Made by a program: the position numbers and the translations under genes. Source: Oscillospiraceae bacterium (lineage in GTDB: Bacteria > Bacillota > Clostridia > Oscillospirales > Acutalibacteraceae). From it: a DNA stretch of 32,276 nucleotides. Of the stretch, positions 25,514-32,276 are shown piece after piece; position 1 is the stretch's first letter, and each line of letters begins with the position of its first letter. The notes beneath the pieces are model-generated. The model was not told where the DNA came from. It did no database searches and was given only the letters and a program-made list of their open reading frames with translations. The DNA lies in NCBI GenBank assembly GCA_902786285.1, contig CADABX010000023.1:1-32276 (forward strand). The letters are read 5' to 3'.

Positions 25514-27598
25514 ATGCTCCCGAGATGGAAAACACTGCTTTGCTGGCTGCAGGCGCTGCTGCTGGTGATCCCGCAATTCGCCGTTTATCACTACGGTCTC
25601 AAACAAAAGGTGGACCGCGCGGCAATCGGGCTGACAAGCGTCAACGACGTTATGTTTGCGCCTGTTGAAGCCGACGCGCTGCAGGTGAGCGACGCCGAGC
25701 GCAGCCGCTGCCGCCAATGGTACGACAGCCATATCCGCACCGCGCAAAACCCCGCCTATGATTTCACCGTCGGCGGGCGGTCGCTGCGGCGCCACCTGCG
25801 CGATTGGGAGATCAACGTGGGCGAGGAGGGCGTGCCGGACGACCGCGGCGGCAAAACGACCCTGGTTGCGCTGCGCCATAAAGAATCCGGCCTGCGCGCC
25901 CGGGTGGAAGCAACGATCTTTGAAGCGGAAGCCGCCTGCGAATGGACGTTGTACATACAGAACGAGGGAGCAAAACAGTCTCCTGTGGTGCGTCGCGTCT
26001 TTGTCGCCGACTGTACGCTGGAAACCGGCAAGACGGACGTTCTGTTCAGCCGGGGCAGCGAATCCGCCGCCGACGACTATGAGTTGCTTCGCTCCGCGGT
26101 TCCTCCCACGCGGCTGCACTTCAACGCCACCTGCGGCAGGACCGAATCGTTTTTGCCTTTTTTCAACCTATGCGGCAAATCGGGCGGCGCGGTGCTTTCC
26201 GTCGGCTGGACGGGCCAGTGGTTCGCGTCGCTGCGCCAAACCATAAAGGGTGTGCATGTGCGCGCCGGGCAGGAATACTTCCGCGCCGCGCTGGAACCCG
26301 GCGAAGAAGTCCGATCGCCGCTTTGCTCGCTGACCTTCTATATCGGCGACAACGCGCTCAAGGGCTTCAACAGCTTCCGGCAGATGATGCTGCACTGCGT
26401 TTACCCCGCGTCGCTGGAGCCGATGCGCTGCTATCTGTTCGCCAACGAGTTTTGTACGCTGACATGCGACGAACTGGTCGAAAAGGTGAATTCAACGCCG
26501 CAGGACCTTTTGCAGTCTGTCGATACATTCTGGATGGACGCCGGCTGGTATACTTACCAAAAAGACTGGTATGACGGCGTGGGCAACTGGACGCCGGACG
26601 CTGCCCGATTCCCGAACGGGCTGCGCCCGCTCGCCGACGCGATCCAAGCCAGGGGCAAGCGTTTTCTGCTGTGGTACGAACCGGAACGGGTGCGGGAGGG
26701 CACGATCCTCTATGCAGAGGGCAGCCGCCACGACGGCTGGATCGTGCAAAAGGACGATAACCTGTTGTGGAACCTCGCGAACGACGAGGCGTGCAGCTTT
26801 TTGACAGACTATATTGCCGCGTCGCTGCTGGAAAACGGCGTTGGCATCTATCGGCAGGATTTCAATTTCTACCCGCTGGAATATTGGCACAAGGCCGACA
26901 AAGCCTTTTGCGGCGGGCGCGTGGGCATTACCGAAAACCACTACGTTACGAATCTCTACCGCTATCTGGATACGCTTTGCGAACGTGTGCCCGGCTTGAT
27001 CATTGACAACTGCGCCAGCGGCGGCAGACGGCTGGACCAGGAAATGTGCCGCCGCAGCGTGCCGCTTTGGCGCAGCGATTACAACTGCGTGCCCGCCGAC
27101 GGCACGATCCCGTCGGATATTGCCGAAGCGACGCAGGCGATGACCTGCGGGCTGTCCTGCTGGCTGCCCTGCAGCGGCACCTTGCAGCACACGTCGTCGC
27201 GCTATGATTTGCGCAGCGGGATTTTGACGCACCCCATGCGGATGACAGACGACGGCATGGACGACCCCGCGCTGGAGCAGGCGCGCGCGTTTTTGACGGA
27301 ACGCTATTTCCCGCTGACGAGCGGCGGCACCGACCGCGTAAAGACGCTTGCCATGCAGTTCGGCACCGAAAAACGCGGCGCGGCGGCGGTCTATGTGCGC
27401 GAAGAAGCGCCGGACGCCGTTGTTCTGCGGCTGAACGGCCTTTCGCCCGACCGGGTCTATACCGTTTCTGACGCGGACGATCCGGATCGCTGCTATTTTG
27501 AAACTGGAAAAACGCTGATGGAGACCGGCGTGACGCTGACTGTGAAAGAAAAGCCGGCGGCGCTGCTGTTCTTCTACGGCGCCGACACGCTGAAATGA
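25514..27598 (+). CDS. GH36 alpha-galactosidase-like glycoside hydrolase
   Basis: 694 residues from the ATG at 25514 after GGAGGAG. The central TIM barrel has FWMDAGWY, the RFLLWYEPERV strand, the nucleophile motif IYRQDFNF (Asp449), DNCASGGRRLD, and WRSDYN with the acid/base Asp522. These are the clan GH-D signatures of alpha-galactosidases acting on raffinose- or galactomannan-type sugars. The first 25 residues are hydrophobic after a basic start (LPRWKTLLCWLQALLLVIP), which could be an uncleaved anchor or a signal peptide, unusual for this mostly cytoplasmic family. Cotranscribed with the GH127-like gene 9 bases downstream. Exact sugar specificity is not evident. Confidence 0.92.
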   Translation: MLPRWKTLLCWLQALLLVIPQFAVYHYGLKQKVDRAAIGLTSVNDVMFAPVEADALQVSDAERSRCRQWYDSHIRTAQNPAYDFTVGGRSLRRHLRDWEINVGEEGVPDDRGGKTTLVALRHKESGLRARVEATIFEAEAACEWTLYIQNEGAKQSPVVRRVFVADCTLETGKTDVLFSRGSESAADDYELLRSAVPPTRLHFNATCGRTESFLPFFNLCGKSGGAVLSVGWTGQWFASLRQTIKGVHVRAGQEYFRAALEPGEEVRSPLCSLTFYIGDNALKGFNSFRQMMLHCVYPASLEPMRCYLFANEFCTLTCDELVEKVNSTPQDLLQSVDTFWMDAGWYTYQKDWYDGVGNWTPDAARFPNGLRPLADAIQARGKRFLLWYEPERVREGTILYAEGSRHDGWIVQKDDNLLWNLANDEACSFLTDYIAASLLENGVGIYRQDFNFYPLEYWHKADKAFCGGRVGITENHYVTNLYRYLDTLCERVPGLIIDNCASGGRRLDQEMCRRSVPLWRSDYNCVPADGTIPSDIAEATQAMTCGLSCWLPCSGTLQHTSSRYDLRSGILTHPMRMTDDGMDDPALEQARAFLTERYFPLTSGGTDRVKTLAMQFGTEKRGAAAVYVREEAPDAVVLRLNGLSPDRVYTVSDADDPDRCYFETGKTLMETGVTLTVKEKPAALLFFYGADTLK

Positions 27599-27606
27599 GG
27601 TGAAGC

Positions 27607-29166
27607 ATGGTACCGTATGTGTTTCAACTGCCGCAGCCCGGCACGATCGAGTTGCAGGGCCGCGAAAAGCAGTATCTTGATTTTATCACCGAAACCCAGC
27701 TTCTGGACCGTTCGCTGTGGGAACATTTTGTTGCAGTTTACCGCACAAAGGCGGACGGCGCCGACCGCGGCTGGCGCGGCGAATACTGGGGCAAAATGAT
27801 GCGCGGCGCGTGTCTTGTTTACCGCTGCACCAAAGACGCGCGGCTGTATGAGCTGCTGCGCCAAAGCGTGGCCGCGCTGCTTGCCGCCGCGGAGGAAGAC
27901 GGGCGCCTTTCCACCTATGCGCGCGTGTGCGAATGCACGGGCTGGGATCTGTGGTGCCGCAAATATGTTTTGACCGGCATGCTGCATTTTTGCGATATCT
28001 GCGACGATCCGGCGCTGGCCGAACAGATCCTCGACGGCATGGAGCGCCACCTCGATTGCCTGATCGAGCGGGTTGGCCCGGGCGCGGGGCAAACGGAGAT
28101 CACCGCGACCTCCGATTACTGGCTCGGCGTGAACGCGTGCAGTATTCTGGAGCCGGTGCTCGACCTCTATCGCCGCCGTCCGCGCGAACGCTTTCTCGCT
28201 TTTGCCCGCTATATCATCGGCACGGGCGGCTGCAGCGGCGGTGATCTGATCGCGCTTGCGCTGCAAAACAAAAAAGCGCCTTACCGGTACCCCGAGACCA
28301 AGGCGTACGAAACCATGTCGTTTTTTGAGGGCGTTCTGGCGTTTTACGAGGTGACGGGGGAGCGCCGTTTTCTGGACGCGGTATTGCGCTTTGCCGAACA
28401 GGTCAACGATACCGAGATCACGCTGATCGGCTGCGCGGGCTGTACGCACGAGCTGTTCGACCACGCCGCTGCCCGCCAGACCCGCTTTATTGAAAAGCCC
28501 ACGCAGGAAACCTGCGTCACGGTGACGTGGATGCGCCTTTGCGCCCGCCTGTTTTTGCTTACGGGCGAAGACCGCTATGCCGCCCGCGTGGCGCAGTCTG
28601 CGTTGAACGCGCTCTACGGCAGCGTCAACCTGTTCCTGCAGCCGGGCACGATACCGAAAACCGGAGAAAGACTGCCGCCGCTGCCGTTTGACAGCTACAG
28701 TCCGCTGGTGCAAAACCGCCGCGGCCGCGGCGTCGGCGGGCTCAAATACTTTGACGACGGCACCTTTTACGGATGCTGCGCCGCCATCGGCGCGGCGGGG
28801 CTCGCGGTCTGGCCGCTGATCCGGTCGCTGCGGCAAACGCCGCAATCTGCGCCGGTCCTGTGCGAACGGCGGCAGGGCGGCTGCGTTGCGTTTACCTATG
28901 GCCCCTATGTTTTGGCGCGCGACACGGCAAAGGAACCCGGAGACCTTTCCCGGCCCGTTCGGCCGTGTTACCGCGACGGGGCGCTTTGCTATACGCTTTT
29001 GCCCTGCGCCGAAAACGAGACGGTGCGGCTGCGGCTGGAAACCGAAGACGGTCCGCTGCTGTTCACAGACTACGCCTCGTGCGGAAAGCGCTGGGAAGAG
29101 CAGGACGGCTCCGTCTCGGTCTGGTTTCCGGCGCGCCGGCGTCTGCTTTGCAAACGGCAAAAATAA
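27607..29166 (+). CDS. GH127-like (DUF1680) beta-L-arabinofuranosidase family protein
   Basis: 519 residues, an (alpha/alpha)6-barrel type sequence containing WDLWCRKYVLTGML. The residues of the family's zinc-thiolate centre are recognisable: Glu301 and Cys303 in QETCVTVTW, and Cys390/Cys391 in FYGCCAAIG, where the first cysteine of the CC pair is the expected nucleophile. It is shorter than typical GH127 (about 640), chiefly at the C-terminal beta domain. No signal peptide, so cytoplasmic. It starts at an ATG nine bases after the GH36 stop with GAGGTGA, so the pair probably degrade one oligosaccharide. Related families GH142/GH146 cannot be excluded. Confidence 0.85.
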   Translation: MVPYVFQLPQPGTIELQGREKQYLDFITETQLLDRSLWEHFVAVYRTKADGADRGWRGEYWGKMMRGACLVYRCTKDARLYELLRQSVAALLAAAEEDGRLSTYARVCECTGWDLWCRKYVLTGMLHFCDICDDPALAEQILDGMERHLDCLIERVGPGAGQTEITATSDYWLGVNACSILEPVLDLYRRRPRERFLAFARYIIGTGGCSGGDLIALALQNKKAPYRYPETKAYETMSFFEGVLAFYEVTGERRFLDAVLRFAEQVNDTEITLIGCAGCTHELFDHAAARQTRFIEKPTQETCVTVTWMRLCARLFLLTGEDRYAARVAQSALNALYGSVNLFLQPGTIPKTGERLPPLPFDSYSPLVQNRRGRGVGGLKYFDDGTFYGCCAAIGAAGLAVWPLIRSLRQTPQSAPVLCERRQGGCVAFTYGPYVLARDTAKEPGDLSRPVRPCYRDGALCYTLLPCAENETVRLRLETEDGPLLFTDYASCGKRWEEQDGSVSVWFPARRRLLCKRQK

Positions 29167-29212
29167 CAGCCGCAGGAAAAGCCTGCGGCCGATGTAAAAC
29201 CTGCTCTGATTG

Positions 29213-29240
29213 AAAAACCGCCGGCTGGGTCGGCGGTTTT
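29213..29240. terminator. Bidirectional terminator after the glycosidase operon
   Basis: AAAACCGCC...GGCGGTTTT (29214-29240) has nine pairs and A/T flanks on both sides. It serves the GH127 gene rightward and the MATE remnant leftward. A second GC-only hairpin (GCCGCAGG/CCTGCGGC) precedes it. Confidence 0.75.
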
Positions 29241-29246
29241 GACTGT

Positions 29247-29640
29247 TCAGGCGGCATATTCTTTGCGCAGCCGCTGCGGGCGTGTCAGAAAAAGGAACAG
29301 CCCCGCGGCAACGGCGAAGGTGATTCCCCAGGAGAGGGGATAGGAAACGTAAAGAAACGGCAGGGTGCGCCGCATCGGCAAGAAGCAGAACACCCAAATC
29401 AGCCGCAGGCCGCAGGCGCCGAACAGGGAGACCAGCATGATCTGGAACGAGCGGCCGAGTCCGCGCACCGCGCCGCCGGTGACGTCGAGCAGCGAGCAGA
29501 ACACAAAGAACGGCATGATCAGCGCCATGCGCTGGGTGCCCACCACGATGACGGCCGGATCGGTGGAAAACAGCGACACGATCGGTTCGCGCAGCAAAAG
29601 GCCAAGCGTTTGCAGCGTAACGGCGGCGGTCGCCGCGCTG
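29247..29640 (-). pseudogene. MATE-family efflux transporter, C-terminal remnant
   Basis: Only the last ~130 of about 450 residues remain. LLLREPIVSLFSTDPAVIVVGTQRM, PFFVFCSLLDVTGGAVRGLG and three or four membrane segments match the C-terminal half of multidrug/oligosaccharidyl-lipid MATE transporters. The stop codon is intact (29247-29249). Toward its 5' end the frame runs into hsdR sequence of the opposite strand at about 29625-29640, so the start, the promoter and the first eight or so membrane helices are missing. It cannot function as a transporter. Any in-frame ATG/GTG inside (e.g. near 29597) is only an internal codon. Confidence 0.82.
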
Positions 29641-31566
29641 CCAAACGCGAACTATATCGCATTCACCGGCACGCCGCTGCTCGGCAGCAAGCGGTTGACC
29701 AATCAGTGGTTCGGCAACTACGTTTCGGAGTACAACTTCGCCCAGTCGGTGGAAGACGGCTCCACGGTGCCGCTGTTCTATTCGCGCCGCGTGCCGGAGG
29801 TCGGGCTGGAAAACGACTTTCTGGATGACGACGTGGTGGACATCATCGAAGACGAGAACCTGAACGAGGACGAAACGCGGTTGCTGGAGAATTCCTCCTC
29901 CCGGATTCTGGAGGTCATCAAGCGCGAAGACCGCATCGACAAGATCGCACAGGACATCGCGCACCACTTCCCGCGGCGCGGTTTCCTCGGAAAGGGCATG
30001 GTCGTTTCTGTTGACAAGTACACTGCGGTGAAGATGTACGACAAGGTGCAGCATTACTGGGCAATCGAGAAGCAAAAAGTGATGCAGGAGCGCAACGCCG
30101 CCGATGCCAAAGAAAAGCGCGACGAACTGACGCGCATTCTCAATTACATGAACAAGGTGGAAATGGCGGTGATCGTCTCGGAAGAAGAGGACGAAACCGA
30201 AAAGTTCCAGAAGCAGGGGCTGGATATTTCCATCCACCGTCAGAAGATGAACGCTGTGACCCCGGAGGGCGCGGATATCGAAGACCGGTTCAAGGATCCG
30301 GACGATCCGCTGCAGTTGGTGTTCGTCTGCGCCATGTGGCTCACCGGCTTCGACGTGGAGAATCTTTCCACGCTGTATCTGGACAAGCCGATGAAGGGCC
30401 ACACGCTGATGCAGGCCATCGCCCGCGCCAACCGTACGTATGAAAACAAGCCCTGCGGCATCATCGTTGACTATGTGAACGTGTTCAAATACATGCAGCG
30501 CGCGCTGACGGAGTATGCCGCCGGTGACGACGGCACGGACTTCCCGGCGAAGGATATCGACCAGCTGATCGTTCTGATCAACAACGCTGTGGACGAAGCG
30601 GACGAATATCTGCTCGGGCTGGGCATCGACCTTGGCGCGATCATTGCCGATTCGGATACATTTGACCGTTTGGATGCCTTGCGCATTGCGTTTGATACCA
30701 TTATCTCCAAAGACGAAAGCAAGGACAAGTTCAAGGTCATTCTGAACACGTTGATGAATCTGTATGACGCATCACGGCCGGAAATCTTTGAAAAGAACTG
30801 GAAGAACGAAAAGTTCCCGCCGCTGGCATATCTGCACGGTCTGTTCTGCCACACCATCGACGACGAAAAGATCCGCCGGGCGCGTCTGCGTATGGCGCAG
30901 GTGCTGGATACCAGCATTGTTTCGCAGCAGGCGGAAGACAACGATGCGGGCCTGGTCATCCACCAGGGAAAGGTGATCGACCTTTCCAAAGTGGACGTGG
31001 AACAACTGAAAAAGGAAATAAAAGTCGCCCAGTACAAGGCGGTTGAGATTGACGATTTGAAAGCGTTTATTGAGCAGGCCTTGAAGCAGATGCTTGACCG
31101 CAACTGCACACGGCAGCGGTTCTCGCAGCGTTTCCGGAATATCATTGACCGTTACAATGCCGGCGGTTCTGAAAACGAAGACTATTACGAACAGCTCCTG
31201 CAGCTGATCGAAGACCTGAAAGCGGAAGAAAAGCGCCCCGATGCCGAAGGACTCTCGGAAGAAGAGCTTGAGATCTATGATATGCTGATCGCCGGAAAGA
31301 AGCTCACAAAGGATGAAGAGCAGAAGGTCAAGCTCTCGGCAAAGAACCTTTTCAAGAAACTGACCGCAGAAAAAACGGAGCTGCTGGTTGTTGACTGGTA
31401 CAAGGACGAACAGCCGCGGGCAAAGGTGAAAACGGCGATTGAAACGTCACTGGACGCCGATTTGCCGGTTTCCTATGACAAAGAAACCTTTGCGGCAAAG
31501 ATCAATCTGCTGCTGACACACTTTATCGACATGGCTGTTCAGGGCTACGGCTGGGTGGCAGCGTAA
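29635..31566 (+). pseudogene. hsdR: Type I restriction enzyme R subunit, 5'-truncated
   Basis: About 643 residues of a normally ~1000-residue protein. Homology begins abruptly at ALPNANYIAFTGTPL, just after the motor's middle motifs. The PD-(D/E)xK nuclease domain and the Walker A/DEAD part are missing. The remaining part has the second RecA-like lobe (VVSVDKYTAVKMYD, AMWLTGFDVENLSTLYLDK, MQAIARANRTYENKPCG) and the long C-terminal helical domain. There is no ribosome site or start codon at the new 5' end. hsdM and hsdS are absent. Without nuclease and Walker A it cannot restrict DNA. The open frame is otherwise intact, suggesting the truncation is recent or an assembly artefact. Confidence 0.88.
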
Positions 31567-31611
31567 CGCAGGAGAGACACTTTTCTCCTTCGCACATTCG
31601 ACATGCCTTCC

Positions 31612-31642
31612 TGCATTTGATAAAATGGGACCATCAAATGCA
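31612..31642. repeat. Perfect inverted repeat in the leader of tnpV copy 2
   Basis: TGCATTTGAT, 11 bases, ATCAAATGCA (31612-31621 and 31633-31642). The right arm abuts the ribosome site AAGGGAGG, so the hairpin or a protein bound here could control tnpV translation or transcription. A smaller GGAGA/TCTCC hairpin precedes it (31571-31588). Confidence 0.6.
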
Positions 31643-31657
31643 AGGGAGGCTTTCTTT

Positions 31658-32035
31658 ATGCAAAAGCACATCTACAATGAACAAAACGGTCTGCACTACA
31701 CGCTGCACGGCGACGTCTATCTGCCGGATCTTGTCTATTCCAATAATGACTACCACCCTTTGGGCAAGTACGGGATGCTGCGCAAGACGTATCTGCAGGA
31801 GCATCACAAGGCGCTGTTCAGCAAGATGCTGTTGCGGGACGAGCTGTGGCCGCATCTGTTGGAGATCGACGAGCAGGCACACGCGATGGTGGAAACGATG
31901 GTCGCTCAGATGGCAAACGCAGAGGGGTTGACGGAGAAGATGAAATCGACCGACCCGCTGCGCTGGGTGGGACTGATGAACAACTTCAAGAACGCAGCGG
32001 AAGAGGTCGTTTTGCGGGAGGTCGTGTACGGATAA
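31658..32035 (+). CDS. tnpV: TnpV-family transposon protein, copy 2
   Basis: 125 residues, the same length as copy 1. Shared blocks include GKYGMLRKTYLQEHHKALFS, DELWPHLLE, DEQAHAMVETMV and STDPLRW; differences cluster near the N-terminus and around residues 88-95. The ATG at 31658 follows AAGGGAGG by 8 bases. It is followed by a strong bidirectional terminator and the 3' end of a serine recombinase gene on the other strand. Tn4451-type elements carry tnpV near tnpX, so this copy probably belongs to an element continuing beyond the right edge. Function of the family is unknown. Confidence 0.87.
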   Translation: MQKHIYNEQNGLHYTLHGDVYLPDLVYSNNDYHPLGKYGMLRKTYLQEHHKALFSKMLLRDELWPHLLEIDEQAHAMVETMVAQMANAEGLTEKMKSTDPLRWVGLMNNFKNAAEEVVLREVVYG

Positions 32036-32062
32036 CCATTGACACTTGGTGAGAAACTTGAC

Positions 32063-32100
32063 CGGGCAGAGTTCAAAGCGAACCCTGCCCGATCTTTTTT
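32063..32100 (+). terminator. Terminator between tnpV copy 2 and the convergent recombinase
   Basis: CGGGCAG (32063-32069) pairs with CTGCCCG (32085-32091), and inside them GTTC pairs with GAAC. Six T follow (32095-32100). It closes tnpV; the convergent recombinase gene ends at 32099. Confidence 0.8.
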
Positions 32101-32276
32101 ATGCAGCCTCTATGCTGTCCAGCCCTTCCAGAAACTGCTGATAATCAAAGTTGAAATCAATGTGCAGCTTGTAGCCACGGTAGACGTCCACGCGCCGAAT
32201 CAGACAATTCACGATCATCTTCTTTTTCTCTAACGATGCCGTTTCATACAGCTCCGCCCAGGATACCAGCGTGTCA
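32099..32276 (-). CDS. Serine recombinase, C-terminal end only
   Basis: 58 residues up to a TAA at 32099-32101, open at the right edge. LVSWAELYETASLEKKKMI and RRVDVYRGYKLHIDFNFD match the C-terminal tail of large serine recombinases of the Tn4451 TnpX / recombinase-zinc-ribbon type, which usually ends in a short beta-hairpin after a coiled coil. It is probably the integrase of the element that carries tnpV copy 2. It is not the missing tail of the recombinase at the left edge: joining the two would give only about 380 residues and would lack the zinc ribbon and most of the coiled coil. Confidence 0.72.
   Translation of the reverse strand, partial: DTLVSWAELYETASLEKKKMIVNCLIRRVDVYRGYKLHIDFNFDYQQFLEGLDSIEAA

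Noticed and set aside
27574-30402. A 942-codon open frame on the minus strand
   Set aside because: It is antisense to the GH36 end, GH127, MATE remnant and hsdR and crosses the suspected junction. Its composition (many His, Arg, Gln) is that of a mirror frame of GC-rich genes, and no domain is recognisable.

Overview
The window reads as chromosomal DNA of an anaerobic, fairly GC-rich Clostridia-type Firmicute (Oscillospirales or a similar gut lineage). This is an inference from several traits: strong AGGAGG ribosome sites, near-consensus sigma-A promoters, a class III ribonucleotide reductase with a glycyl radical, class III glutamine synthetase, a split ferredoxin-type glutamate synthase, and Tn4451-type TnpV and large serine recombinase genes. 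No species is claimed.

Layout. (1) 1-3941: one end of an integrative or mobilizable element, transcribed leftward from a strong promoter at 3914-3941 just past purF. An attenuator-like hairpin and a 17-residue ORF come first. Then follow a hypothetical gene, a RepA-like ATPase, an oriT/iteron-like intergenic region, two MobC-like genes, a small hypothetical gene and a large serine recombinase that runs off the left edge. No relaxase is seen. (2) 3981-14806: a nitrogen-assimilation island of two divergent units. Leftward are glnN (GSIII), an Amt-PII fusion and purF; rightward is a five-gene split glutamate synthase. Both leaders between the divergent promoters carry the same architecture: a small hairpin with a hexaloop A-A-Y-G-G-N whose 3' arm is also the 5' arm of a terminator-like hairpin. 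This is what ANTAR-protein antitermination would need. There are three tandem copies on the glnN side and one on the glt side. (3) 14994-15960: a lone tnpV copy followed by about 600 bp of non-coding, repeat-rich DNA. (4) 15983-24076: a leftward block with a GT2/TagF-like glycosyltransferase, acyltransferase 3, nrdG, nrdD (fused to a thioredoxin-like domain) and trxB. A near-perfect NrdR box lies beside the nrdD promoter. (5) 24132-29240: tRNA-Ala(GGC), a secreted SGNH hydrolase and a two-gene glycosidase operon (GH36, GH127). (6) 29247-32276: debris. The 3' part of a MATE transporter gene is joined head-to-head to the 3' two-thirds of hsdR, followed by a second tnpV in the opposite orientation to the first and the C-terminus of another serine recombinase running off the right edge.

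How the genes work together: ammonium uptake (Amt-PII), glutamine synthesis (GlnN), glutamine-to-glutamate conversion (split GOGAT) and glutamine use for purines (PurF) sit together. They appear to be controlled by RNA-level attenuation as well as by the PII domain. In the second block, TrxB may reduce the thioredoxin-like tail of NrdD, although class III reductases usually take electrons from formate. The strongest candidate for something not well described is the repeated hexaloop/terminator array at 9449-9767.
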